Part shown: piece by piece, positions 24,531 to 35,501 of the stretch
How positions within the stretch are numbered: the stretch's first letter is position 1
Layout: every line of letters starts with the position of its first letter
Origin: Trichobilharzia regenti
Lineage: Eukaryota > Platyhelminthes > Trematoda > Strigeidida > Schistosomatidae
Length of the DNA: 64,000 nucleotides
Direction of reading: 5' to 3'
Assembly: GCA_944472135.2 (NCBI GenBank)
Contig: OX235270.1
Span: 41,354,352 to 41,418,351, forward strand
Made by a program: the position numbers and the translations under genes
The notes under the pieces: generated by a model
Told to the model about the DNA's origin: nothing
Databases searched by the model: none
What the model saw: the letters and a program-made list of their open reading frames with translations, nothing else

Positions 24531-25178
24531 TTGTCTTTGGTTGATCATGATGAGATGAGAGGAATGCCTACTACTACTGAGTTGAACAAAGGTTCTGTAC
24601 AACTTGAATGTGAAGTAGAATTAAGAGCGAATGCGGTGGTAGAAGGTATGGATACTAATGAGACCATCAGTGTAAATGGTCAGCGTGTAGCCCACCTATC
24701 AACAGATGCTAGTGCTAAACCGCAGCTAATCATAAAAGATAGCAGTGGGGGTAATCCTACGGCTAGACAAACCTCTAAGTTTCGAACGACAACTTCTGAC
24801 GCGACGCTAAGTTCATCAACTTGTATCATTCGGTCGTCGTTGGTGTTGTCATCCACAATGAAAGGGACGTCCATGAACTCAGGTGTCTTGTGCTGTGACT
24901 ATGCAAGTATCGGTCCGTTTGAAAGGACGAATGTCAATGGTCAGTTTATTCATGATAAGCCAATTGTGACTAGCACGAATAAAGCCATTTCAAGTTTCAA
25001 GTTACTATTTGAATGTTATTATCGTTGGTGTAAATTACTCTGCGCGTACGCTTGGTTGGCCAGATACGTCGTATGTTTGTTAGTCATCTACATTCCACGA
25101 TACTATGACATGGGCGTGTCACCGTTCAGAGTTGTGTGTAAAGATGATGGAAGGAGCTTCGAAAATGATGGAATGTAG
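24531..25178 (+). pseudogene. BEL/Pao pol remnant (215-codon frame), left copy
   Basis: Identical in the right arm. The C-terminal half (YYRWCKLLCAYAWLARYVVCLL) resembles the segment just before the integrase in BEL/Pao polyproteins. No protease DSG, RT YVDD or integrase motifs are present. The frame therefore looks like the two ends of pol joined by a large internal deletion. The N-terminal 140 residues are not recognisable. Not a host gene in my view, despite the open frame. Confidence 0.5.
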
Positions 25179-25972
25179 GCATACTGCTGTAAGTCCTACA
25201 GTTCTTCAAGGGTAGTTCGTCAAGGCAGAATCCACAACATCTGATTTATTGATTGTACACATATTTGTGTTAAGTAACTGTGTGGGTTTCGATTCATTTA
25301 GTTGTTGGTTTATTTTATAGTTGTCGCATTGTGCGAGTCATCTTGTAATGTTATTGTAAGTACTTCTCAAGTCGTTTCTAACCTTCTAAGCTTGTGAACG
25401 AATCGAGTATTGTTGGAGTCAGTGTATGCGATTCGATACGCCGGGGAGGGGATTGTTCCAGAGTAATATGAAGCAGCCAACACCCCGCGGACCAGATCAG
25501 TCGTGGCACTTCCGACAGAGTGAAGGAAAGTTCGGATCACTGAGGAAGATCCCACACGCCGGGGAGAGCGTACTGGTGTGATGTGGTATGATTGTTGTGT
25601 GTTGGGCGTTATGTCTCGCTTTTCCATTTTAACCTAGTCACTGTTCGCCCAGGTTCCCACGTGGTCTCTTCAGTTCAAGGCTATCGGCACATAGAAAAAA
25701 GGGATGGAGGGTTTTTGACGAGGAGTGCCAACGAAAGTGAACATTGAACGTTGGTTCATTGGGCTTAGCCGCCATTGGTGGGTGACTCGAAGGCGCGAAT
25801 GGTTCGATCGTGAACAAGTTCGGCGAAGACGAGCGAAAACGAATAAAAACTTGTATTATTCTCTGCTTTAATTGCCAAACAATATAACTTCCCTCTTACA
25901 ATACTGGTGTTTTGGATTTAAAGTCAAAGAAGCTACATAGTATTTATTGGTTCGGCTCGTCTTCGTAACAAC
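25179..25972 (+). repeat. BEL 3' UTR and 3' LTR, left-arm copy
   Basis: The last about 240 bp (25735-25972) recur in the right arm at 40794-41031 and again at 43619-43855. They end ...CGTCTTCGTAACA, compatible with the CA end of an LTR. How far the LTR reaches toward 25179 is not settled. Confidence 0.6.
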
Positions 25973-27603
25973 AGCAAGTTTGGAATACTTTCCTTGAAAA
26001 ACCTAGAAAAAATTCTAATCGAAAAAAAATTTCCTCATTGAATCTTCCGGTTTTCTAAATAATAAATAAATACTCATCATCATATTACAAATAATATCTC
26101 GTTTCAATATTTTTAACCCATTATAATATGACCTACAATCCTTCGTACACACTCGCGAATGTTTAAAATGCTTAAAAAGTGAAGATCCACAAACTTCCAG
26201 AAAACCTAAGAAAAAGAATCATGTTGGGCTGCAACGTGGTTAAAATCATGACCCTGTACACCAGACGATCGCTCCTGAGATCATGAAAACAAACTATAGC
26301 TCCCTGCCACGCAAAATTAACTCTCTGCAATCCCTCGTGTCATCCAATGTATACCGCAATGCAGGGATTACAACTCTTCGCTAAACCTGGCTCCATGACC
26401 TATATGATGATAATTTAGACTGTCCAAATGGTTTTGGATTACTCGGAGAAGATGGGCGTAGCTCTAGGGGGGATTGTGGCAGTGGCATTGCAACCTTCAT
26501 CAATTCTCGGCGATGAACGTCAAAACAATGTATGTTTTAGACTCTCTAGTAGCAAATTTCACTGCCTCAATGTTACATGTTGACCGAAATGCCTGCTCAA
26601 GTATAACTGCATACACATTTCAAACATCCATATTACACATGGATGTAGTCTCTCAGAAATACCCTCATTTGCTGATGAGTTCACTTGCAACTCCCTATCA
26701 ATAGTTACTGCTGAATTCAATTCTTGTGACTTCAGTTTCCTTACATCGTGGGGTTATGAAAATATTGTCAACACGGCTAGAAAATGATCCCGGTCTGGTG
26801 TTTGCAATGACTTCGGCATCTTTGGAGCTCATAAAAGACTCCACTACTTAATTCTGATCACTGCATCATACGCATATTGCCCAAAATATGTGGGCAGCTG
26901 TACAAAAGAGTCTTCTTGCACTTTTGGCAAGAAAATACAACATAGACGTCACTCCCACGATAATATATAGGATCTAAGGAGAATGTTGAAAGATAGCGGT
27001 TGGGACTTATTTACTGAACAAGTTCCAGATCACACAACCAAAAAGGTAACACGTTACCACAAATACTGCCGTGATGTTTGTTGTACAATAGGGACACTCT
27101 TAAAATTTAAACGCTTCTCCCCTTCTCAGCTCAGAAAGCATGGCCGAGAATAAAAGGGGCTATACAAAATAAAGGACAGTCCTGGTGTTGAGAGACTAAG
27201 CAATGCATCTAATCAGGGTATTATCTAAACGATTGATCGAATGCTGTCGTAGACCTTTTCGGAGATGTGCTGACCTGTTTTATATTTTTAATCAATCAGT
27301 GAGCTCCATTTCAGTCATTTATGCTTGGTCTTTGCCCTTGTCAGGTGCAGCGAAAATGTGGTTGGCTAAGAGATTTGCCAATATTATATCAAATATTCCT
27401 TCCTACCCTCTGCGAATATGCTAGTACCTATCAAGCCTCGTGATCATCAATTCCTTGTTGAATCACAGCTGATTGAGTTGTTCATCGTGTCCTTTAATCG
27501 ATAGATTATTGCGCTTAGACTTTGCATTGAGGTATTGATGGCATGATTCTAGAATTTTTGACTCAAAATGTTTGAACTCCTCATAATAGGCTTGGAGAAA
27601 CCA
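25973..27603. other. Arm sequence with no recognised gene
   Basis: Between the LTR end and the CR1-like remnant. Frames of 73 and 76 codons are exactly repeated in the other arm, but that follows from the recent duplication and is not evidence of function. Confidence 0.5.
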
Positions 27604-28470
27604 CTAGTCTGATTGGCCGAATTTTCGCCTTGATAAAGCATCGCAACAGTATTTGGAGCGCTTTTCAGCTTTTGTCTCGTAGGAATCGGCGGCGTCTTCA
27701 GTATTGCTTATGAGGGACGTTATACCACTAATGGCTTTACTCCCACGTTTGATATACGAGTACAGCTTTTGGATATTGCACACAATCCACCACCAGCTCT
27801 CTTTCATACTCTTCGCGACGTTTGTCGATGACATACTTACAAAGGTTTCAAATATTGCGCTATTTTATCCGTAACTCAGTACCCCGAACACAGTAAAGCG
27901 GTCCCATGAGTTCTTTCGTTTTCTTAGTAACCTCCCGATTTCATTACCAATCCAAGGTGGTTTGTGCGATAGTTTTCGAGGCGTGGTCCAAGGTACAAAA
28001 AGCGCAGTGGCAGAGTCTAGTGTATTCCTAAATCCCATCCAAGCCCACATTCTGGTGTGTGTCCACTGACCAGTCAGCTAGGGTTGCTGTATTTTGGATT
28101 GTAGATGTATTCGCCTTCCGAATATCTGTACGAGTTGCTTTTTACCTGTGTATGGCAGCAGGAATCCTTGACATAATAGTGATAAGTTTATGGTCGTTTC
28201 CGCCTGTGGTGCCAGGCACCTAATGTTGCCAAAATCCTCCTTATGGTGTTAGCACTAAGTCTGGATGGAAGGATCATGTTCATGGTGATATCGAGTTGGT
28301 ACATTTATATGCCTCACAAGTTCGCATTCAAACACTGTCAGTATGAGTCTCCTGTTGAAACAAATGTGCAAGGCAGTTGATGTTAATTCCTCCCAATTAA
28401 TATGTATAGCGTCAAAGCCAGCCCTTATTAGACACTTATTTCTACTACTCCACGTCCTGAGGTGACCGAG
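27604..28470 (-). pseudogene. Old CR1-like LINE remnant (endonuclease and linker)
   Basis: Minus-strand pieces, from high to low coordinate: a degraded endonuclease stretch ('GFDAIHINWEE', 'VRHINVPTRY', about 28440-28280), then 'KPPWIGNEIGRLLRKRKN' (about 27960-27900), then the linker 'IQKLYSYIKRGSKAISGI' (about 27785-27730). This order is that of CR1/jockey-type ORF2. The remnant crosses the inner edge of the left arm at 27775 without a break. No RT domain was recognised below 27604. Confidence 0.6.
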
Positions 28471-29559
28471 TATGAAATCGTCAGCCTGGCTTGCAGGTCT
28501 TCTTTAAACAGTCCCAATTGACACAGTGCACTTGTTCAAGTTAACGACACAGCCTGCGGCTTCACTAGTGCCACTGTCATGAACTTCCTACAACGCCTTT
28601 CGATTAATTACCCTGTCTGCTGTGATGCAGATGTACTTAGATATGAGTAGATTTAAGTCTACATCCACCCAAAACCATTTTTCAATAATAGCAATCACAT
28701 TAAGTTGTAGTCTTTCAGACGACACCCCTAATTCAGGGAGCTTATTTGTAGGACCACACGCGTTCTTGTAGCATACTAAAAGACCTACTTGTTCATGAGA
28801 CTTATGAACAGCGGTCTGGAAAAAATTGGTTTCCGAGATCTTATTACCCGAAAACCCAACAGTTTAAGGTCTTTTTCACCTTCTTCTAGTCCAATCCTCA
28901 TTTGAGTCAAGGCTTTTCTTCTTTTAATTCTCTCTTCCAGACGCCAATTGGGCCTAATTCTCATCTATTTGATTTGAACTTAAATGCGTCGCTGAGAATA
29001 ATGCTTTCCTGCACCTCGTTCCCCAATACAATCTTCAGCAGTCATGGGATATCACTGTGTATACCACTCGTTATGTTGTTAACTGCGCGAGTAGATGATT
29101 TTAATGGTAAAGCTTTATTTAAGACAGTATGCTAGTATATGGTACAAAAATTTTCAGCATATTCAGTTCCAAAGTACTTTTTTCTTCACACAGGATTCAC
29201 ATGTAAAGTAATAATCTGAAGTATATCTTCATTTGATGAATTGTACAGCGTTTACATGGGAGAAGGTTAAATCATCGCGCAAGTTTATGTATAGGTCATT
29301 TGATATAACTGCAAGATCGAAACAACGATAAATCCAGATGAAATTAAGCATTTTGGAGGAAAGTAATTTCAGTAGCCCAATGATTTAAGCGGGCCGCCAG
29401 TAGATATTAAAGTATAGTATCCAGATTTAACATGTCTGCTGCAGTAGACCTACGTGTAGTTGCTAAATCACTGGTTGTAGTGCTCTGACTTCCTTCAGGC
29501 TTATATATTCTGCTTGATTTGCGCTTTTTTCTACGACTTGAAGCAGATAATAAAGTCTG
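28471..29559. other. Spacer sequence, nothing firmly recognised
   Basis: The minus strand may continue the decayed CR1-like ORF2 to about 28960, but no motif is clear. Confidence 0.3.
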
Positions 29560-29599
29560 AGGCTTGGGCTGAATTATTAGAGTTGTGGATAGACCTTGA

Positions 29600-29990
29600 C
29601 ACCTTAAATATAAGAGAATGAGGAAAGTAGGATGGAGAAGATTTGTGGCTCAGGTGGATGATTTTGATTTAGATGTGTCCGCTGAACTGAATGTTATCTG
29701 CGAAACTTTCACTGCTGTACTAGATAACATCTTCGGCGCATACATCGATTTTAAGTGAGCTTTTAGATTCCTCCAAGAGTTAACCAGTCACCTCTCCTGG
29801 TGACCTTGATTTTGATTGGTTGTTTTTGTGCATTTTCACACCATGGGCCACTTGTAGTGGTACTGACTGTTCCATTGACCTGGAGTCTGGCCCTATTAAA
29901 TAGTAGCCTTTAACGATTAAATGGACTGAAGAATAACACGTAAAAAAGTAACAAAACCTTCGAACAGCCGCGAACAGTTGGCACACAAAA
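29600..29990 (-). repeat. Probable decayed PLE 3' region
   Basis: Shares collinear words with the PLE tail in the DSCC1 intron. These are 'gcgaaactttcactgctgtactagataacatcttcggcgca' against 'gcggagctttcgtcgt...gacgacatcttcagcgca', then a 'tctcctggtgacc' against 'tttctggtcacc' block. Very diverged. Confidence 0.4.
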
Positions 29991-30828
29991 TTAAAAATAG
30001 CTCATTCAATGTGTAAACAGAATTGATATGTAAGTATATATAAGCGCTTTTTCAAAAGTTTAAATTGCTGAATTATAATAGTAGGAATTAGAATAGGTTC
30101 TCATAAATGTTATATTGTAAACCCTCGACTAAGGTGACCATCAAAGTTGAGCGATAGCACAAACTTCGCTCCATTTCCCGAAGTTAGTTATGGAAAACCG
30201 ATAAACATATATTTGGTCGAGTGCTATGACCCACGTGATTGAACGTTATTCTGGGAAGTGATGAACGTCCTGGGAAGCTACGAAATGGCATAAAATGCGA
30301 TTATGGATAATGCAACATTGGAGGTACATTTACAGCAATTGTAGGCGCGCGATTCTGATCGGACGTTACAATCTCTCCCCATAACGTGGATATATTTTTG
30401 TCGATTTCTGGAATATTGTAGTGGATATTATACCACTGCTCAACTATAACTTATATTGGCTGCTACTCTAGCTTCCAATTCTGCAGATATATCACCGCCA
30501 GTTATCAAGTTTGGATCCACTCTTTCGCAGGGCTCATCCTCCTTATTGTAACTTTAGAACAACGTCACAGAAAAGAAAACTGTAGAGAAGTTCATCATTT
30601 TTTGGTTTACATACCAGGATCAATTTACAGGATAATTGGTTTCTATATACTCTGTATCTTACTTTTTAGTACTTTGTAAATTTATTGTTTATTTATAAGC
30701 AATAAAATTCCATACGGTATCCATAGTAGTACTTAATCTGTATATCCACTCGATATACTATTTTTCCATATACCCGTTTTCGATTTAGCTCGGCTTTAAC
30801 TTTAAACCATATTGATTAGTTTTCAGCA

Positions 30829-32466
30829 ATGGCACAACGTAATAAACGAGTACTTTCCATACGTAAGAATAGTTTGGGTCACTCAGCTAAGAAGATACGT
30901 ACATCACTGTGCGTTCCGCGTAGCCTCAACAATGTCCCCGAAGTCATTGTTCCCGACTTGTTGTCAGAGGTATATGCAACTGCTGAACAAAATAAGTTGG
31001 ACCTTATATCTCTAGGAAACTCTGTGAAGGAATTAAATGAGAATATAAACACCATTAAGCCACTACTGCTTCTTTGTAACCCAACTCATGATGCTAATCC
31101 GGAAAGTCTGCTGAAATCTGAGCGTATGTTAGACTTTATAGCCAGTGAAGTTACTAAACGAATCATGTCCTCGTACAACGTTCTCGCTTACAATCTGCCT
31201 GATCGGACGCCTCTGGACAAAATCAAAGTGACATGTCTCCAAGCGTGTGGCATGCCATCAGCGAATTGCCACCTAATCAGACTCAGGAAAAAATCAGGAA
31301 AGTATACTTGCCCTGTGCTGTTTAAATTCAGTAGTCCTAATGATGCTAGGAAATTTCAGTCGTCAAATAAGTTAATTAGTTCATCCACACCTTATGGTAA
31401 TATTAAACTTGCCCATGACCTAACGCCATGTCAAAGACGTAGCCGCGCAAGTGTACCAAGTGTCGCAAAAACTTACGTAACAGCAGAATGTCCTATAGAA
31501 GACTCTGTCGCCTTAAACTTGAGTAAACCTAATGGTACAGACATACATGAAATACTCTTAAATAATAAAAATTTACCTAGTAAACTCAACGATGAAGCAA
31601 CTACGGTCATAGACTTAGATGCATCTTCAGAGTTATGCTCGCTAGCCACATCACCATCAGCCGCTAATACCACTACCAACGTTAAGCAAAAGACTAAGCT
31701 CGAGCATGTAGCATTAAGCATATCCTCCCCGAGCAGCACTCAGATTAGTGAGCATACAAAACGAAGTAAAATAACCCTGCCATCCAGAATACCTGTACTC
31801 AAACACATCACTGATAGGTTTCTCAGCAGCGAACCAGATAACATTAACTTAAGCGACCCCAATCATACCACTAAACCAGGGAAGCAGAATAAGCCCTCAT
31901 ACCGCCATAAATCTAACGTCAATGAAAAGAGAGGTAACCCGCCGATTCATCCAACATCAAACAAGTCTTCGTCCGATAGACACAACAGACGCTATATGTC
32001 TGGGCACCCTAAAAATAAGTCGAAGCCCGACGGGCAGGCATACACCTACCCCGACACAACTTTCCAATCTATGGCTACTATAGACAAAAGTTTGATCCAG
32101 GGACCTCTACAACAAGGAACAAGTGCGCTAGGCATGTTTCCTAAAGGTGGCCTTTTGACTCACCACATCCCCGAAAACCATCGCATACAGACCACCCAAG
32201 ACCGTCAATGGACTAATATTTACGAAAATAACTTAAACACACAAAATATTAGTCATAACTGCGATACACGTAACTCTACCCCAGCATACTATCCACAAGG
32301 AATACCTACCTCCCCCCCATCCAATCTAAATTTTCTCAGCCAACACGAAATTTCAGCCTCAATATTGACGCAAATAGCACACATACTGTCAAGCCACTTA
32401 TCACCGGATGGGAGGGCGATGCATTGGAGGCACGGTATTATGAACACCTCACACCCGCCGGGGTAA
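30829..32466 (+). CDS. LINE ORF1 protein (RNA-binding type), CR1-like element
   Basis: 545 residues. The N-terminus is basic (MAQRNKRVLSIRKN). Residues about 45-80 may form a short helix or coiled coil (SLGNSVKELNENINTIKPLLL). Residues about 115-205 (YNVLAYNLPDRTPLDKIK ... KYTCPVLFKFSSPNDARKFQ) look like an RRM-type fold used by LINE ORF1 proteins for binding element RNA. The remainder is Ser/Pro/Asn/His-rich and probably disordered. No CCHC knuckle was seen. Start chosen as the first ATG of the frame, just after a TTTTCAGCA context. Its stop overlaps the start of ORF2. Confidence 0.75.
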   Translation: MAQRNKRVLSIRKNSLGHSAKKIRTSLCVPRSLNNVPEVIVPDLLSEVYATAEQNKLDLISLGNSVKELNENINTIKPLLLLCNPTHDANPESLLKSERMLDFIASEVTKRIMSSYNVLAYNLPDRTPLDKIKVTCLQACGMPSANCHLIRLRKKSGKYTCPVLFKFSSPNDARKFQSSNKLISSSTPYGNIKLAHDLTPCQRRSRASVPSVAKTYVTAECPIEDSVALNLSKPNGTDIHEILLNNKNLPSKLNDEATTVIDLDASSELCSLATSPSAANTTTNVKQKTKLEHVALSISSPSSTQISEHTKRSKITLPSRIPVLKHITDRFLSSEPDNINLSDPNHTTKPGKQNKPSYRHKSNVNEKRGNPPIHPTSNKSSSDRHNRRYMSGHPKNKSKPDGQAYTYPDTTFQSMATIDKSLIQGPLQQGTSALGMFPKGGLLTHHIPENHRIQTTQDRQWTNIYENNLNTQNISHNCDTRNSTPAYYPQGIPTSPPSNLNFLSQHEISASILTQIAHILSSHLSPDGRAMHWRHGIMNTSHPPG

Positions 32467-35400
32467 CAAACGATGGCACATCTCTCTGTGCTGATACTGG
32501 TGTAGGGCACTTTTCCAGCACTGCTAGTAAGTGGCCACCATCTGAGTTAGCACCCATCAAACAATCTGTTCTAGACGCCATAAACCTTGGAGAGAATATT
32601 TTTAAAGATATATGCGATTTCACCGTCACCCCTAACTCTCTCTCATTCTGTCTTATCAATGCTCGCTCCTTACTCAACAAAATGTTCGACTTCACGACAT
32701 TATCCCTAATTTGCAATCCGTCTCTCATAATGATTACTGAGACATGGTGCACTCCTCAGATTTGCGATAAAGATATTTCTATTGATAACTATTATGTATT
32801 CAGAGGCGACAGAAACTATGGTAGAGGAGGAGGATGTGCTATGTATATCAGGTCTGATATTAAGGCCACACAGTGCTTCTACCCAGAGCTCATCACAGAT
32901 AACGATTCAGTGTGGGCTATTCTAAGACTGTCTCACTCCAGTTCCTATCTTATAGGTTGCATCTATCACCCCCCGTGCTCAACCGTTGAAGGTAATATGA
33001 AGCTTGCTAGCACGTTCGCTTACGCCACTTCACTACCTCACACGGCTAAAATTATATGTGGGGACTTTAATATGCCCGATGTAGTCTGGCAACCACTTTC
33101 CTCACCAAAACGGTACAATGAATTTATCAACATAATAGAAACAAAAGAATGGCAACAACACGTACAGTATCCTACCAGGCTATCTAAGATTTTAGATCTA
33201 GTTTTCACTAATGGTATCATCCCCACTACCCTTCGAGTAGGTAAAGAGTTTCCTGGCAGCGACCACAGAGTAGTATTCGGTACATTTAATATTTGCACTA
33301 GCATGAGTTCGACAATAAACGCCAACAAAGTATTACTCAGGGGTTACAGACATGCTCAGTGGGATGAACTGAAACCATACATACGCACCCTAGACTGGGA
33401 GCCATACTTTACGTGCAGCTCGGCTATAGAGACAAACAAATTACTCTATGAGAACCTAGGATTTGCACATGACTTCATCGCTCCAGTAAGACTTGTGAAA
33501 ACGAGGCCTAAACAGCCCGACTTCATCCCCGTAAAGATTCGAAACCGACTGCGTAAGCATGCTAGGCAATTCTACAGATATAATGACTTTTCATCACTCA
33601 TTACACTCAAGCAAACTTATGATTCATACAAATCTAATCAGTTATCTGAGTCCATCAAACTAGAACGCATCCTCCACTCACGACCTGATAATACAGAGGC
33701 ATTAGTTAAACTAATTAAGTCACGAATCAACAACAACAGAATAAGTATCCCTAACTTATTACTAGATGGAGAAAAACTACACGAAGACCCGCAGGAGATA
33801 TGTGAGTTATTCAGCTCCCACTTTTCTAGCTACTATACTATCGAAGAAACAGTAGATAGTCTTGAAGTTCCGACAATACCAAATCACTTTTTGGGTAATA
33901 TAACATTCACCCAACAAAAGATTTCCTCCGCTATAGCATCCCTCCGGACATCATATAACGCTGGGCCCGATGGAATTCCATCTATCTTGTTGAAAAGAGG
34001 TGGTGAGGATATACCCATTATCCTACTAAAGTTTTTCATTCTGTCCTTAAATAATGGCAGTTACCCAGAATGCTGGAAACTGTCGTTTATAACCCCTAGG
34101 CACAAACAAGGACCAACTTCTAACATCGAAAACTACCGACCGATTAATATCACGTCAGTAGTTTCCAGGGTTATGGAAAAGGTTATAGGGCAAGATATTG
34201 CTTTATACCTCCACCTTCACAAAGTGTTTACTCCAGCACAACACGGCTTCTTGAAAAATCGATCATGCTCCACCTGCCTACTTGACTACTTTGATGATGT
34301 TACCGCTAAGCGTGATCATGGTTTGTATGTCACAACTCTCTTCTTTGACTTCAAAAAAGCCTTTGATAAAGTCCCACACAAGAGACTAATCCTTAAGCTA
34401 AAGTCGTACGGGTTCCAAGACCCCTTGTTATCCTGGCTCATTTCTTTCTTGGAAGATCGTTCCCAAGTTGTGAAATTTGCAAATAATTACTCGTCACCCA
34501 GACCTATAAGAAGTGGAGTGATTCAGGGTAGTGTACTAGGTCCACTGCTTTTCGTAATCTACATTAACGACATCTGCAGCGTAATCAAGCATGGTACCCC
34601 ATACCTCTTTGCTGACGACTTAAAGATTGTATACAGCTTCCCCCATTCTACACTAAACGAAGGATTCACACATATTCAAGATGATCTGGATAGGTTACAT
34701 AACTGGAGCAATGACTGGCAACTGCCATTCAATTCTGATAAATGTGGTGTCCTATATTTCAATAACTCCCATCCGAATTTCAGGTTACACCTAGGTAACT
34801 CTTTTCTCCAAACCCTCAGTTCCATAAAAGACCTGGGAGTTACCTACTCACAAAACTTAACATTCAGTCAGTACGCAAAAGCACTTGTTTCTAAATGCCG
34901 AAGACTCACAGGCTTGTTACATCGAAAAATGTACACAAATGAGGCTAAAGTCCTTTTATACAAAGTCATGGTTCGTCCAGTACTTGAATACTGCACAATT
35001 GTCTTCGGTTTCATGCATGGGTATGACAGGGTTCGTATTGAAAATATTCAGCGAAGTTTTACTCGACGCCTATTATACAAACATGAAGGACTGACTTACG
35101 CTGATAGGTGCAAAATGTATGGACTTCAGCCACTTTGGTTAAGGCGCCTGAAACTCAACCTTACATTCCTCTTTCGCCTTTTACACGGCTACACCAAAAG
35201 CAGTAATCCAATAGCTTTCAATAATTTACCCATATATACTCTTAGGAATCATGAAAATACTCTATCCATAAGCCGGTTCCGGACAAAACTGCGATCACGT
35301 TTCTTTAAAATACAGTACAGTGCATTATGGAACGAACTTCCACTTACTGTACGTAGTTGCCGATCTCCTACTGAATTCCAGCGTCTACTTAACGAGTTCC

Positions 35401-35501
35401 TATCAACAAAAGAGCTTCGGTCTACTTATCCATACTTTATCCATATGGGCCGCTCAACTAGCTTTAGTACTACAGACCCCAGTGCAATACCCCCAATTTG
35501 A
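32424..35501 (+). CDS. LINE ORF2: endonuclease-reverse transcriptase, CR1-like
   Basis: 1,025 residues. The apurinic-type endonuclease comes first: LINARSLLNK, MITETWC, GGGCAMYIRSD, IGCIYHPP, GDFN at about 213-216, LDLVFTN, and SDH at about 279-281. After a basic linker (KIRNRLRKHARQFYR) comes the RT: NAGPDGIPSILLK, ENYRPINITSV, QHGFLKNRSCSTCL, FFDFKKAFDKVPHKRL, SGVIQGSVLGPLLF and catalytic FADD at about 729-732. A C-terminal part follows (LVSKCRRLTGLLHRK, VLLYKVMVRPVLEY). All catalytic residues expected by eye are present and there is no stop. The enzyme nicks genomic DNA and copies element RNA there. Clade (CR1/jockey group) inferred from motifs; translation probably follows ORF1 by reinitiation across the 43-bp overlap. 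Confidence 0.88.
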   Translation: MEARYYEHLTPAGVTNDGTSLCADTGVGHFSSTASKWPPSELAPIKQSVLDAINLGENIFKDICDFTVTPNSLSFCLINARSLLNKMFDFTTLSLICNPSLIMITETWCTPQICDKDISIDNYYVFRGDRNYGRGGGCAMYIRSDIKATQCFYPELITDNDSVWAILRLSHSSSYLIGCIYHPPCSTVEGNMKLASTFAYATSLPHTAKIICGDFNMPDVVWQPLSSPKRYNEFINIIETKEWQQHVQYPTRLSKILDLVFTNGIIPTTLRVGKEFPGSDHRVVFGTFNICTSMSSTINANKVLLRGYRHAQWDELKPYIRTLDWEPYFTCSSAIETNKLLYENLGFAHDFIAPVRLVKTRPKQPDFIPVKIRNRLRKHARQFYRYNDFSSLITLKQTYDSYKSNQLSESIKLERILHSRPDNTEALVKLIKSRINNNRISIPNLLLDGEKLHEDPQEICELFSSHFSSYYTIEETVDSLEVPTIPNHFLGNITFTQQKISSAIASLRTSYNAGPDGIPSILLKRGGEDIPIILLKFFILSLNNGSYPECWKLSFITPRHKQGPTSNIENYRPINITSVVSRVMEKVIGQDIALYLHLHKVFTPAQHGFLKNRSCSTCLLDYFDDVTAKRDHGLYVTTLFFDFKKAFDKVPHKRLILKLKSYGFQDPLLSWLISFLEDRSQVVKFANNYSSPRPIRSGVIQGSVLGPLLFVIYINDICSVIKHGTPYLFADDLKIVYSFPHSTLNEGFTHIQDDLDRLHNWSNDWQLPFNSDKCGVLYFNNSHPNFRLHLGNSFLQTLSSIKDLGVTYSQNLTFSQYAKALVSKCRRLTGLLHRKMYTNEAKVLLYKVMVRPVLEYCTIVFGFMHGYDRVRIENIQRSFTRRLLYKHEGLTYADRCKMYGLQPLWLRRLKLNLTFLFRLLHGYTKSSNPIAFNNLPIYTLRNHENTLSISRFRTKLRSRFFKIQYSALWNELPLTVRSCRSPTEFQRLLNEFLSTKELRSTYPYFIHMGRSTSFSTTDPSAIPPI

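Larger units (their letters stand above)
23919..25972 (+). mobile_element. Truncated BEL/Pao-like LTR element (left-arm copy)
   Basis: Same element as 40796-43855 but cut at the arm edge. It lacks the 5' LTR, leader and first half of gag. Order on the plus strand: gag C-terminal part with knuckle-like region (23919-24294), short pol remnant (24531-25178), and 3' LTR with its end at ...TCTTCGTAACA, 25972. Confidence 0.75.
23919..27775. repeat. Left arm of a 3,857-bp near-identical inverted repeat
   Basis: Every position p pairs with 66766-p in the right arm with no indel over the whole length. By reading I found six mismatches, at 23989, 24116, 25685, 27557, 27626 and 27740, so identity is about 99.8%. 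It contains the 3' part of the BEL/Pao element (gag end to LTR), unclassified sequence, and one end of a CR1-like remnant. The outer edge lies inside gag; the inner edge lies inside the CR1-like remnant. Confidence 0.95.
30829..35501 (+). mobile_element. CR1-like LINE with two intact ORFs
   Basis: ORF1 (545 codons) and ORF2 (1,025 codons) are both open and overlap by 43 bp in different frames. UTR limits are not located. AT-rich sequence from about 30050 and after 35501 probably includes them. Because both ORFs keep all recognisable motifs, this copy could be recent or active. It lies between the inverted arms and is single-copy in this window. Confidence 0.85.

Noticed and set aside
26474..27424. 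Frames of 76 and 73 codons conserved between the two arms as possible genes
   Set aside because: The whole arm is about 99.8% identical at DNA level, so identical proteins carry no evidence of selection.
30829..35501. Host genes in the inverted-repeat spacer
   Set aside because: The two long frames are LINE ORF1 and ORF2 by motif order (RRM-like; endonuclease then RT with FADD).
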